NCBI GenBank assembly: GCA_041660925.1
Contig: JBAZVI010000005.1
Coordinates: forward strand, 124,001 to 188,000
Length of the DNA stretch: 64,000 bases
Direction of reading: 5' to 3'
Source: Elusimicrobiota bacterium
GTDB taxonomy: Bacteria; Elusimicrobiota; Elusimicrobia; UBA1565
The notes below the pieces were generated by a model that ran no database searches, was not told the DNA's origin, and saw nothing but the letters and a program-made list of their open reading frames with translations. The number at the start of each line of letters is the position of its first letter. Position 1 is the stretch's first letter. The position numbers and the translations under genes are program-made. Positions 34,466 through 43,685 of this stretch are shown piece after piece.

Positions 34466-35607
34466 GCCCAGTCCCTGTTGCGCCGCAGTCCCAGGCCGAC
34501 GGCGACGCCGAAGGTCGGGAGCAGGTCGGGGGGGATGTCCGCCGGCTGCCCCAGCGAGGCGAACGGATCGAGCAGCGAGACCGGGACCTTGAGCTCCGCG
34601 GTCAGATACTTGGAGAGGTTCTTCATGCGGGCGGTCCCGCCGGAGAGCACGATGCGCGAGACGGAGCGCTCGGGGCCCTGCGAGAGATAGAAGTCGACCG
34701 ACCGGTGAACCTCGGCGACGAGGTCCTTCATCGTCGCGGCCACCGCCTGGGAGACGGCCAGCGCGTCCTTGTTCCCCTCGGCGAGGGCCTTCTCCTTCTC
34801 TTCCTGTTCGAGGAGCAGGCCATGCGACTTCTTGGCCTCCTCGGCCTTCGCGAGGTCGCACTGGAGCGCCTTCACGACCGCCTTGGTGAAGGTGGAGCCC
34901 GAGATGAAGATGTCGCGCACGACGCGGGTGACGTTGCCCTCGATGATCGAGAGGTTCGTGACCGTGTGCCCGATATTGAGGTAAAGGGTGGAGCCGCCGG
35001 CCGCGTGCTCGCCCCGCTCGTGGACGTTCTCGAGGGCGAAGGAGTCGACGTCGATGATCGCCGGGCGCAGGCCGACCGCCTCCAGGACCTCGACGCGCGC
35101 CTGCACCGCGTCCTTCTTCGCGGCGACCAGGACGGTCTCCATGCGCTTCTGCCCTTCCTCCATGACCTCGCTGAGGATGTGGAAGCTGAGCTGGACGTCC
35201 TTGATGTCGAAAGGGATGAAGGGCTCGGCCTCGGTGGCGAGCGTGGCCTTGAGCTCGTTCTTCGTCAACAGGGGGAACTTGACGTAGCGGACGATGACCG
35301 AGTTGCCGCTGATGGCCGTGGCCGCGTGATGGACGGGCAGGCCCTTCTGGATGAGGAACGCGCGCAGGGTGTTGACCGTCTGCTGCTTGCGGTCGTCGGG
35401 AGACGCATCGGGCTTGGTCTCGATGGGGAGGTGTCCCCAGGCCTTGAGGCGGTACGCGCCGCCCTCGTTCTTGAGGTAGACGACCTTGATCGAATAACTG
35501 CCGATATCGACGCCGAGGATCTCCTGCGGCCCCATGAACAGGGAGCCCAGCTTGTCCTTGAGCTTCTTAAGGTCGATGCCTTTCAGTTTGTCCTGTATCC
35601 CGGCCAT
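34462..35607 (-). CDS. pilM: Type IV pilus assembly ATPase-fold protein PilM
   Basis: 381 residues, actin-like fold. The nucleotide-binding LGVDIGSYSIKVV starts near residue 30, the second phosphate loop is LYLNIGHTVTNL and the adenosine motif is VLSGGTARMKNL. An N-terminal extension of about 28 residues (Lys/Leu-rich) precedes the fold. It is cytoplasmic and binds the PilN N-terminus. Start ATG at 35607 follows GGAGAGAGG. First gene of the pil/glycan run, with a promoter and a structured leader upstream. Confidence 0.94.
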   Translation of the reverse strand: MAGIQDKLKGIDLKKLKDKLGSLFMGPQEILGVDIGSYSIKVVYLKNEGGAYRLKAWGHLPIETKPDASPDDRKQQTVNTLRAFLIQKGLPVHHAATAISGNSVIVRYVKFPLLTKNELKATLATEAEPFIPFDIKDVQLSFHILSEVMEEGQKRMETVLVAAKKDAVQARVEVLEAVGLRPAIIDVDSFALENVHERGEHAAGGSTLYLNIGHTVTNLSIIEGNVTRVVRDIFISGSTFTKAVVKALQCDLAKAEEAKKSHGLLLEQEEKEKALAEGNKDALAVSQAVAATMKDLVAEVHRSVDFYLSQGPERSVSRIVLSGGTARMKNLSKYLTAELKVPVSLLDPFASLGQPADIPPDLLPTFGVAVGLGLRRNRDWA

Positions 35608-35633
35608 CCTCTCTCCGGACGGATACGGCGACG

Positions 35634-35666
35634 CGGGCGCGCCGCGCCTGCGCGGCGCGGCGCCCA
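35634..35666 (-). promoter_or_regulatory. GC-rich hairpin in the pil operon leader
   Basis: On the minus strand GGGCGC-(CGC bulge)-GCCGCGC can pair with GCGCGGC-GCGCCC across an AG loop, a stem of about 13 bp. It ends about 25 nt upstream of the pilM ATG, so it could influence ribosome access or act as part of an anti-terminator choice with the hairpin at 35675-35731. Confidence 0.45.
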
Positions 35667-35674
35667 CCCTGATA

Positions 35675-35731
35675 CAGAAAAAGCGCCGTCACTCCATGGT
35701 CCGCAACGGAGTGCGCTCGGCGCTTTTTCTG
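35675..35731. terminator. Large terminator-like hairpin in the pilM leader / divergent region
   Basis: A perfect 14-bp inverted repeat (CAGAAAAAGCGCCG at 35675-35688 and its complement at 35718-35731) encloses a second 6-bp repeat (CACTCC at 35690-35695, GGAGTG at 35708-35713). The A-run and T-run at the ends make it a bidirectional intrinsic terminator by form. It lies downstream of the pil promoter (35784-35756) and upstream of pilM, so it should act as an attenuator or conditional terminator for the pil operon. Confidence 0.6.
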
Positions 35732-35755
35732 CGTGAAACCGTACGCGACCAGCAA

Positions 35756-35784
35756 TTTGTAACAGGATTCCCCGGGTTTGTCAA
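35756..35784 (-). promoter_or_regulatory. Sigma-70-type promoter of the pilMNOPQ operon
   Basis: Minus strand: TTGACA at 35784-35779, 17-bp spacer, TACAAA at 35761-35756 preceded by TGT, which makes it an extended -10. Predicted +1 is near 35749, giving a leader of about 140 nt that contains both hairpins described above. This is the strongest match to a -35/-10 promoter in this region. Confidence 0.65.
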
Positions 35785-35839
35785 GACTTTTCTTCTCCGC
35801 CGGGTTCCCCCTCATCCCTATATGTAGTAACATCTGAGG

Positions 35840-36517
35840 ATGTTGAAGGCCGTGCTCTTTGACTATGGCGGCACCCTGGATTCGGACGGGGTCCCCTGGC
35901 TCGAGCGCTTCCTCCCCCTCTACAAGGAGGCGGGACTCGAGACCCCTGAGGAGGAGCTCCGTCGGGCCTTCTACGACTCCGACGACCACCTTCCTGAGCG
36001 CTTCGACCTCAAGGGCCTCGACCTCGAGGCGACCGTCTCGCGTCAGGTCGGCTGGGTCGTCGGGCGTCTGGCCCCGGGGCGCAGCGACATCGAACGGTCG
36101 GTGGTCCGGGGCTTCGTGGACTCCTCGCGGAAGGCCTTTCGCCGCAACCGCCCCCTGCTCGAGCGCCTCGGGCGCCGCTACCGGCTGGGGATCGTCTCGA
36201 ACTTCTACGGAAACCTCGAGGGTATCCTGCGCGCCGAGGGTCTCGGCGACCTCTTCGGCGTCGTCTCGGACTCGGGGGTCGTGGGCTGCATCAAGCCCGA
36301 GGGGGGGATCTTCCTGCACGCGACGAAGGCGCTCGGGGTGCGTCCCGAGGAGGCCCTGATGGTCGGGGACTCCGCCAAGCGCGACATGCGCGGCGCCGAG
36401 AACGCCGGTCTGCCCCACGCCTGGATCGCCGGAGACCGCCCGGACCGCACGCCCTGCTGCCCCGAGGCCCGCGTCCTGAACTCCGTCCTGGACCTCGAAG
36501 CATGGCTGCTGAACTGA
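35840..36517 (+). CDS. HAD-superfamily hydrolase (predicted phosphatase of the inositol operon)
   Basis: 225 residues. Motif I is FDYGGTLD with nucleophile Asp8; the second Asp of the usual DxDGT is Gly10, as in a subset of HAD enzymes. The helical cap is about residues 15-105, motif II is VSNFYG, motif III Lys is in GCIKPEGGIF and motif IV is VGDSAKRD. It is first in the eight-gene inositol operon and overlaps the nucleotidyltransferase gene by 16 nt. In di-inositol-phosphate and phosphatidylinositol routes a phosphatase removes the extra phosphate after the CDP-alcohol transfer; this protein could do that. The missing second Asp is a caution for phosphatase activity. Confidence 0.85.
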   Translation: MLKAVLFDYGGTLDSDGVPWLERFLPLYKEAGLETPEEELRRAFYDSDDHLPERFDLKGLDLEATVSRQVGWVVGRLAPGRSDIERSVVRGFVDSSRKAFRRNRPLLERLGRRYRLGIVSNFYGNLEGILRAEGLGDLFGVVSDSGVVGCIKPEGGIFLHATKALGVRPEEALMVGDSAKRDMRGAENAGLPHAWIAGDRPDRTPCCPEARVLNSVLDLEAWLLN

Positions 36518-37209
36518 AGCCCCTCGCGGGCGGCATCATCGCCGCGGGCGACGGGACCCGGCTCGCCGAGCGCTATCCGGGACTGCCCAAGCCGCTCGTC
36601 CCCGTCGGAGGACGGCCGCTGATCGCCTGGGCGGTCGGCTCGCTGAAGGCGGCGGGCGCGACGCGCCTGACGGTGCTCTTCAACACGCGCGGCGACGCGG
36701 CGCGCGACTGGCTCAAGCGCAACCCCCAGGGGCTGCGGATCGATTTCCTCCGCCGGGACACCGCCTCCTCGTGGGAGAGCTTCCGCCTCGTCAGCCGGAC
36801 GCTCGCCCGGGACGCGGAGCGGTTCCTGGTGAGCACGACGGACACCGTGATGTCCCCGCGCGACGCGGAGCGCTTCGCGCGGGAGGCCTTCCGGGACGGG
36901 GCCGACGCGGCCCTGGCGCTGACGCGCTTCGTCGACGACGAGAAGCCGCTCTGGGTGGACGCGGTCCGCGGACGCGTGCGGGCCGTCGGGGCGGACGCGG
37001 TCCGCCGCGACGCGGTGACGTGCGGCGTCTACGCGCTCACGGCGCGGACGGCTGGGGCGATGCCCGCGGCCGCCGCGCACGCGAAGCTGCGGGATTTCTG
37101 GACGGAGCTCGTACGCTCCGGAGCGAAGGTGCGCGGCGTACTGCTCGCCGACACCGTGGACGTCGACCGGCCCGAGGACGTAGCGGTCGCGGAGAAGATG
37201 ATCACATGA
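36502..37209 (+). CDS. Nucleotidyltransferase (MobA/IPCT-like NTP transferase)
   Basis: 235 residues. The signature GDGTR (16-20) within GGIIAAGDGTRL, Lys30 in LPKPL and the VPVGGRPLI segment identify a sugar-phosphate-type nucleotidyltransferase. A TTDTVM segment supplies a metal-binding Asp, and VDVDRPEDV near the C-terminus is typical of MobA-like and inositol-1-phosphate cytidylyltransferase enzymes. In this operon, with an inositol-phosphate synthase and a CDP-alcohol phosphotransferase, formation of CDP-inositol or a CDP-amino-inositol is the most economical role. Overlaps both neighbours (16 nt and 4 nt). Confidence 0.85.
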   Translation: MAAELKPLAGGIIAAGDGTRLAERYPGLPKPLVPVGGRPLIAWAVGSLKAAGATRLTVLFNTRGDAARDWLKRNPQGLRIDFLRRDTASSWESFRLVSRTLARDAERFLVSTTDTVMSPRDAERFAREAFRDGADAALALTRFVDDEKPLWVDAVRGRVRAVGADAVRRDAVTCGVYALTARTAGAMPAAAAHAKLRDFWTELVRSGAKVRGVLLADTVDVDRPEDVAVAEKMIT

Positions 37210-38102
37210 GAGCCCTTGGCATTCTTCGTGAAGTGCAGAACTCCCCCAACCGGGAGAGCGACGATGCGCTCATCCTGGAGGCGGTGCTGCAGCAGCTGAC
37301 CTGGCTCGGCGTGCGCGCCGAGAAGGCCACCCCCGAGGAGGCGGACCGCCTCGACCTCTCGCGCTACGCCCTCGTCATCCCGATGTGCGAGTCCTATCCC
37401 CGCATCAAGCGCCTGCTGGGCGCGTCGGAAGGCTCGCGCGCGCTCTGGGCCAATCCGCCGCAATCGGTGCTCAACTGCTACCGCCTGCGCACGCTCGAGC
37501 TCCTCGGCGCGCACCCCGACATCCTTTTCCCGCGCTCGGAAGTCCGCCGCGTCGGCCGCCCCGGAGCCGAACCCTTCCGCTCCCCGGCGGGCTACTGGCT
37601 CAAGCGCGGCGACGTACACAACACCTGCGACCACGACGTCGTCTACGCGAAGACCTGGGCCGACGCCGGCCGCATCCTCGAGGACTTCGCGGCGCGCGAG
37701 ATCACCCACTACGTCGTCCAGCCCCATATCGAGGGCGACATCATCAAGTTCTACGGCGTCGGCCCCGGGCGCTGGTTCACCTGGTTCCACCACGACCCGA
37801 CCCGCGCGCGCCGCCACCCCTTCTCCGTCGACGAACTCGCCCGGACCGCCGCCGAGGGCGCCCGCTCCCTCGACCTCACGATCTACGGCGGCGACGCCAT
37901 CGTCTCCCCCGATGGAACCGTGACGCTCCTCGACTTGAACTCCTGGCCCAGCTTCGCGCGGGTCCGCCAGGAGGCCGCGATCCAGATCGCCTGGCATCTG
38001 CAGACCCGCCTCGCCGCCGCCCCCGCGCCGCGCCGCGAGAAGACGCCCGCGGGAAGAACGCTCTCGAGCGGACGCAGCTCCGCTCCCCGGAGGAACAAAT
38101 GA
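37206..38102 (+). CDS. ATP-grasp enzyme of the inositol operon
   Basis: 298 residues. N-terminal pre-ATP-grasp region about 1-90, then YWLKRGDVHNTCDHD (about 133-147), VVQPHIEGDIIKFYGV (about 175-190) and a C-terminal DLTIYGGDAIV...TLLDLNSWPSF block. The Q-x-(F/I)I(E)G--IKxYxxG and (D)hNxxPSF forms resemble inositol 1,3,4-trisphosphate 5/6-kinases as well as RimK-like ligases. In an inositol operon a kinase role is attractive, but a ligase adding an amino acid to an amino group is also possible. The last 35 residues are Arg/Ala/Pro-rich and probably disordered. ATGA overlaps on both sides. Confidence 0.7.
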   Translation: MRALGILREVQNSPNRESDDALILEAVLQQLTWLGVRAEKATPEEADRLDLSRYALVIPMCESYPRIKRLLGASEGSRALWANPPQSVLNCYRLRTLELLGAHPDILFPRSEVRRVGRPGAEPFRSPAGYWLKRGDVHNTCDHDVVYAKTWADAGRILEDFAAREITHYVVQPHIEGDIIKFYGVGPGRWFTWFHHDPTRARRHPFSVDELARTAAEGARSLDLTIYGGDAIVSPDGTVTLLDLNSWPSFARVRQEAAIQIAWHLQTRLAAAPAPRREKTPAGRTLSSGRSSAPRRNK

Positions 38103-39448
38103 AGACCGTTGTGGAACAGCCGACGACGCCCTGGCAGGCCGGACCGATCTCCCGCAAGCTCCATGCGGAGGAGCAGACCTACATGACCCCGGGGCTGCAG
38201 CAGATCGCGACCTTCTCGCAGCTCGTCCTCGAGCGCGGCGAACGGGCCACGCTCTACGACGCCGACGGCCGCAGCTACCTCGACTTCGTCGCCGGGGTCT
38301 GCGTCGCCTCCATCGGCCACGGCCACCCGGTCTTCGCCAAGATGCTCTCCGAGCAGGCCGAGCGCCTCTCGGTCGGCAGCTTCACGACGAAGAACCGCGT
38401 CGAGTTCCTGCGCCGCGTGGTCCAGCACACCCCGAAGGGGCTCGACCGCGTCCAGCTCTACTCGAGCGGCGCCGAAGCCGTCGAGGCCGCCGTCCGCCTG
38501 GCCAAGAGCCACACCAAGAACTTCGAGGTCCTCTCGTTCTGGGGCGGCTTCCACGGCAAGACCGGGGGCATCCTGGGTCTGATGGGCAGCGACTTCAAGC
38601 ACTACCTCGGACCGATCTCCCCCGGCCTCTACCTGACCCCCTATCCGAACCCCTACCGCAACGTCTTCGGCATCCACGACCCCGAAGAGCTTGCGGCGCG
38701 CTGCCTCGAGTTCATGCGCGAGAAGATCAAGATGGAGACCTCCAACCGCCTTGCGGCGATCATCCTCGAGCCCGTGCAGGGGACGGCGGGCAACATCCTG
38801 CCGCCGCCCGGCTTCCTCAAGGCCGTGCGCGACATCGCGCACGAGCACGGCGCGCTCCTCATCGCCGACGAGATGATCACCGGCTTCGGCCGGACCGGCC
38901 ACTGGTTCGGCGTCGACCACGACGGGGTCGTGCCGGACATCATGACGGTCGGCAAGGGCGTCGCCGGAGGCTTCCCGGTCAGCGGCATCATCACGACCGC
39001 CGAGATCGCGCAGGCCAAGCCCTTCGCGAACCCGAGCGGCTCCTCCTCGAGCTACGGCGGCAACCCGCTGGCCTCCGCGGCCTGCAACGCGTCGCTGAAG
39101 ATCCTCGAGGACGAGAGGCTCGTCGAGAACTCCAGGAAGGTCGGCGCCGCGATGCTCAGCCGCCTCAAGAAGACCATGGACCGCTTCCCCTTCATCGGGG
39201 ACGTCCGCGGCCGCGGGCTCATGCTCGGCGTCGAGTTCGTCGAGGACCGCAAGACCCGCAAGCCCCTGCGCAAGGAAGCCTGCCGGGCCATCTTCGACGA
39301 GTGCCTCAAGCGCGGCCTCATCACGATGTCCTACTCGCCGGCCCTGCGCATCAACCCGCCGCTGAACATCCGCGAGGACGAGGCGATGCGCGGCATCGAC
39401 ATCCTCGAAGAGTCGCTCGAGGTCGTCCAGAAGAGGTTCAGCCTCTGA
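38099..39448 (+). CDS. Class III PLP-dependent aminotransferase
   Basis: 449 residues. SSGAEAVEAAVRLAK contacts the cofactor phosphate, WGGFHGKTGG stacks on PLP, EPVQGTAGNI and IADEMITGFGRTG carry the conserved Glu/Asp, and Lys286 in VGKGVAGGFP is the Schiff-base lysine. SSYGGNPLA closes the site. The family includes GabT, acetylornithine aminotransferase and aminoglycoside 6'-aminotransferases. Beside a Gfo/Idh/MocA dehydrogenase, it could aminate a keto-inositol or a keto/aldehyde sugar. GGAGG at 38089-38093 precedes the ATG by 5 nt, and the start overlaps the previous stop by 4 nt. Confidence 0.9.
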   Translation: MKTVVEQPTTPWQAGPISRKLHAEEQTYMTPGLQQIATFSQLVLERGERATLYDADGRSYLDFVAGVCVASIGHGHPVFAKMLSEQAERLSVGSFTTKNRVEFLRRVVQHTPKGLDRVQLYSSGAEAVEAAVRLAKSHTKNFEVLSFWGGFHGKTGGILGLMGSDFKHYLGPISPGLYLTPYPNPYRNVFGIHDPEELAARCLEFMREKIKMETSNRLAAIILEPVQGTAGNILPPPGFLKAVRDIAHEHGALLIADEMITGFGRTGHWFGVDHDGVVPDIMTVGKGVAGGFPVSGIITTAEIAQAKPFANPSGSSSSYGGNPLASAACNASLKILEDERLVENSRKVGAAMLSRLKKTMDRFPFIGDVRGRGLMLGVEFVEDRKTRKPLRKEACRAIFDECLKRGLITMSYSPALRINPPLNIREDEAMRGIDILEESLEVVQKRFSL

Positions 39449-39473
39449 GCCCGCGGGCCCGGAGCAGGAGAAC

Positions 39474-40478
39474 ATGAAAGGCGCGATCATCGGGTTCGGC
39501 CAGGTCGCCGAAGACGCACACGCCCCGGCGCTGCTGCGCGGCGAGGGGCTCGAGATCGCGGCGGTGGTGGACGCCAGCGCCAAACGCCGCGAGGCCGCCC
39601 AGAAGGCCCTCCCCGGCGCGCGCGTCTACGCGGACACGGCGGCGCTCTACGCGGCGGAGAAGCTCGACTTCGTCGACATCGCCACGCCGCCCTACCTGCA
39701 CTTCGAACAGTGCCGGGAGGCGCTCAAGCGGAAGCTCCATGTCCTCTGCGAGAAGCCGCTCGTGTTCACGCGCAGGGAGTTCGAGACCCTGCGCGCGGAT
39801 TCGCTCAAGCACAAGCGCGCGCTCTTCCCGATGCACAACTGGAAGTACGCGCCGATCTACCGCAAGTGGCACGAGCTGCTGCGCGCGGAAGCGGTCGGCC
39901 CCATCCGCCATATCGAGCTCCACGTGCTCCGCAAGAAACCCGCGGCCGTCGCCGGAAAGGACGGCTCCAACTGGCGCCTCCAGCGCAGCCAGGCGGGCGG
40001 CGGGATCCTCGTCGACCACGGCTGGCACAACCTCTACCTCCTCGTCTGGCTCATGGGCGCCGCGCCGGAGAGGATGGACGCGGTCCTGCAGACCCCCGCG
40101 GGAGGCGACGCGGACGACGAGGCGACCGGGCTGCTGCGCTTTCCCGGCGCCAGCGCCCTGATGCACCTGAGCTGGCGGGCCCCCGTCCGGGCCCAATGGG
40201 GCACGGCCTACGGCCGCGAGGGCTCCATCGAGATGCTCGACGACCGCCTCGTGCTCCGGAGCCGGGACGGCGCGGAGCGGACGATCCGCTTCCCCGAGAA
40301 GCTCTCCGCCGGCTCGGCGCATCCGGAGTGGCTGCGCGCCATGCTGCCCGACTTCACGGCCGCCTGCGCGCGCTTCGACCCTGCGGAGCCCACCCTCGCC
40401 GAGGCCGGACACTGCGCGGCCCTCATCGAATCCGCCTACCGGCGGACCCCGTGCGACGCGGAGGCTGCGGCCGCTTGA
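39474..40478 (+). CDS. Gfo/Idh/MocA-family NAD-dependent oxidoreductase
   Basis: 334 residues. Rossmann motif IIGFGQVAEDAHAP (about 5-18), then DIATPPYLH and the family Lys in CEKPL (about 93-97). The C-terminal alpha/beta domain has GGGILVDHGWHNLYLL with the usual His. Inositol 2-dehydrogenase (Idh) belongs to this family, so oxidation of inositol (phosphate) to an inosose is a fitting role ahead of the aminotransferase. It starts 25 nt after the aminotransferase and overlaps the next gene as TTGA. Confidence 0.87.
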   Translation: MKGAIIGFGQVAEDAHAPALLRGEGLEIAAVVDASAKRREAAQKALPGARVYADTAALYAAEKLDFVDIATPPYLHFEQCREALKRKLHVLCEKPLVFTRREFETLRADSLKHKRALFPMHNWKYAPIYRKWHELLRAEAVGPIRHIELHVLRKKPAAVAGKDGSNWRLQRSQAGGGILVDHGWHNLYLLVWLMGAAPERMDAVLQTPAGGDADDEATGLLRFPGASALMHLSWRAPVRAQWGTAYGREGSIEMLDDRLVLRSRDGAERTIRFPEKLSAGSAHPEWLRAMLPDFTAACARFDPAEPTLAEAGHCAALIESAYRRTPCDAEAAAA

Positions 40479-41661
40479 CCGAGCCCCTGGACGTCATCCT
40501 CCTCGTCAACCACCCCGGGATGCTGCACGAGCGGCTCGCGGGGATGACGCTTCTGGAGCGGCAGCTCTTCACCCTGCGCAACGCGGGGGTGCGCCGGGTC
40601 CTGCTCAGCGCGCACACCCCGGGCACGGCGGCGCTCGCCTCGCTGCGGCGCCCCGCGGGCCTCGAGATCATCCTCCAGGACGAGCTCAAAACCCCCTGGA
40701 CCCCGCCCTACGCCTCGGTCTCCGCGGACCATCTCCTGAGGTCCGACGCCGTCGCGAGCCTGCTGAAGCGCCCGCACGCGCAGCCGACCGCCTATCATGA
40801 CGAGGCGGGCCGCAGCGTCGTTCAGTTCACTCCCTTCTCCGACGAGAACGCCCCGACCTGCGAGCGCGCGCTGATGCCGGCGGGCTCCTGCCTCGCCCTG
40901 GAGAACCCGCTCGACGGCGAGCCCACGATGGCCTGGCTGTTCCGGGACGCGGGGAAAAGCCACGACAGCTTCATGGCCCGCCACTTCGACCGCCGGCTCT
41001 CGACGGCCCTCTCGCGCCGCCTGCTCGATACGCGCATCACCCCGAACGCGATGACCGTCTTCAGCACGCTGGTCGGCGTCTTCGGCGCCGCGCTCATGGC
41101 GTACGGCGGCTACGCGGCGACGCTCGCCGGCACGCTCGTCGTCTGGGCGCACACGGTGTTCGACGGCTGCGACGGCGAGCTCGCGCGCCTGCGCTTCCAG
41201 CAGAGCGCGCTCGGAGGCTTCCTCGACTTCTGGGGCGACAACGTCGTCCACGCCTGCCTCTTCTTCGGGCTGGGCGTGGGCCTCATGCGCTCGATGGGCG
41301 GCATCCACTTCCTCCTCATCGGCGCCGCCGCGGCCGTCGGAGCGCTGCTCACCGCTTGGGACGTCTATCGGCACCGCGCCGCGCACGCGGAACCCGGCCG
41401 CCCGCTCTTCGACGGCCTCGGGGAGCAGCTCGCTTCCGAGTCCTCCGCCGCCTCGCCCGCGCTGCGGCGCCTGGCCGCCCTCGAGGACGCCCTGGCCCGG
41501 CGCGACTTCGTCTATCTGCTCATCCTCCTCGCCTGGATCGACTACCCGGAGGCCTTCCTCTGGGCGGCCGGGATCGGGACCCCGCTCTTCCTCTGGGCCC
41601 TGATCTACCTGCGCCACGCCGGCGAGGGCCGAACGCTTTCCGCACCCCTCAGGAGGACGTC

Positions 41662-41665
<4 letters not shown>
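40475..41665 (+). CDS. CDP-alcohol phosphotransferase with degenerate N-terminal nucleotidyltransferase domain (IPCT-DIPPS-like fusion)
   Basis: 396 residues. Residues about 1-165 have the layout of a nucleotidyltransferase but lack the GxGxR and PK motifs. Residues about 165-395 are a polytopic CDP-alcohol phosphotransferase with the full catalytic signature DxxDGxxAR(x8)Gx3Dx3D: D230, D233, G234, A237, R238, G247, D251 and D255. The ITPNAMTVFS segment before it matches the family. The same two-domain order is found in archaeal and bacterial inositol-1-phosphate cytidylyltransferase / di-inositol-phosphate phosphate synthase. It would join a CDP-activated inositol to an alcohol acceptor. TTG start at 40475 overlaps the upstream TGA. 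Confidence 0.87.
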
Positions 41666-43071
<1,406 letters not shown>

Positions 43072-43073
43072 GG

Positions 43074-43589
43074 ATGCTCATCGTACGACCGGAGAAGAGC
43101 GAAGAGTCTCCTCTCGTCGAGGAGATCATCCGCCGCGCCTACGGGCGGGAGGATGAGATTCGCATGCTCGCCGCCCTGCGGGGGACGCCGGACTTCATCC
43201 CGCAGCTCTCCCTGGTCGCCGACGAGGAAGGCTCCCTGCGCGGCTACGCCCTCTTCATGAAGGCCGCGGTGGAAGCCGCCTCCTCCGTCCACTCCGCCGC
43301 GTCGCTGATGATGCTCGCCGTCCACCCGGAGCACCGGAAGCAGGGGGTCGGCGAGCGCCTCATCCGCCACGGGGGAGAGCGCTGCCGGAGCCTCGGGCGC
43401 GAGATCATCTTCGTCTTCGGAGACTTCGGCTACTTCTCACGCGTCGGCTTCAAGCTGGCCCAGGACCTGAACCTGACCTCCGACATCGTCCATCCCCAGA
43501 TGCCGCTGCTGACGCTGGACCTCGCCGGCCGGCTCGCCGCCGCCGGATCCGGAACCGTCCACTACCCCCAGATCCTCCGCCGGATGTAG
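43074..43589 (+). CDS. GNAT-family N-acetyltransferase
   Basis: 171 residues. The acetyl-CoA loop is HPEHRKQGVGERLI (about 84-97, R-x-x-G-x-G form), after beta-strand ASLMMLAV; a later FGYFSRVGF segment is common in YhbS-like GNATs. As last gene of the inositol operon (2 nt after the ino1 stop), N-acetylation of an amino-inositol is a reasonable hypothesis, but GNAT substrates are hard to predict. Confidence 0.85.
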   Translation: MLIVRPEKSEESPLVEEIIRRAYGREDEIRMLAALRGTPDFIPQLSLVADEEGSLRGYALFMKAAVEAASSVHSAASLMMLAVHPEHRKQGVGERLIRHGGERCRSLGREIIFVFGDFGYFSRVGFKLAQDLNLTSDIVHPQMPLLTLDLAGRLAAAGSGTVHYPQILRRM

Positions 43590-43591
43590 CC

Positions 43592-43620
43592 GGATTCTGC
43601 TTGTTTTTCAAGCAGAATCC
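43592..43620 (+). terminator. Perfect hairpin terminating the inositol operon
   Basis: GGATTCTGCTTG (43592-43603), loop TTTTT, and CAAGCAGAATCC (43609-43620) form a perfect 12-bp stem three bases after the GNAT stop codon. A downstream T-run is short, so it may be a Rho-assisted or weak intrinsic terminator, or an mRNA-stabilising hairpin. It separates the inositol operon from bamA. Confidence 0.65.
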
Positions 43621-43669
43621 AATCCATTATATATATACGCACACACACGCCCGCGCGCGTACGGATTTT

Positions 43670-43677
43670 GCTATACT
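43670..43677 (+). promoter_or_regulatory. Extended -10 promoter of the bamA-lpx operon, leaderless
   Basis: TG-C-TATACT (hexamer 43672-43677; the TG is at 43669-43670) lies eight bases before GTG at 43686. No Shine-Dalgarno sequence fits in between. Upstream is a 38-bp stretch of alternating pyrimidine-purine steps (TATATATATACGCACACAC and CGCGCGCG) that is prone to unwinding or Z-form. Confidence 0.6.
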
Positions 43678-43685
43678 CACCCGTC

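Noticed and set aside
35634..35667. Extension of PilM upstream of ATG 35607 (to 35667)
   Set aside because: The extra residues would be encoded by the GC hairpin and are Arg/Pro-rich; the ATG at 35607 has a purine-rich ribosome binding site.
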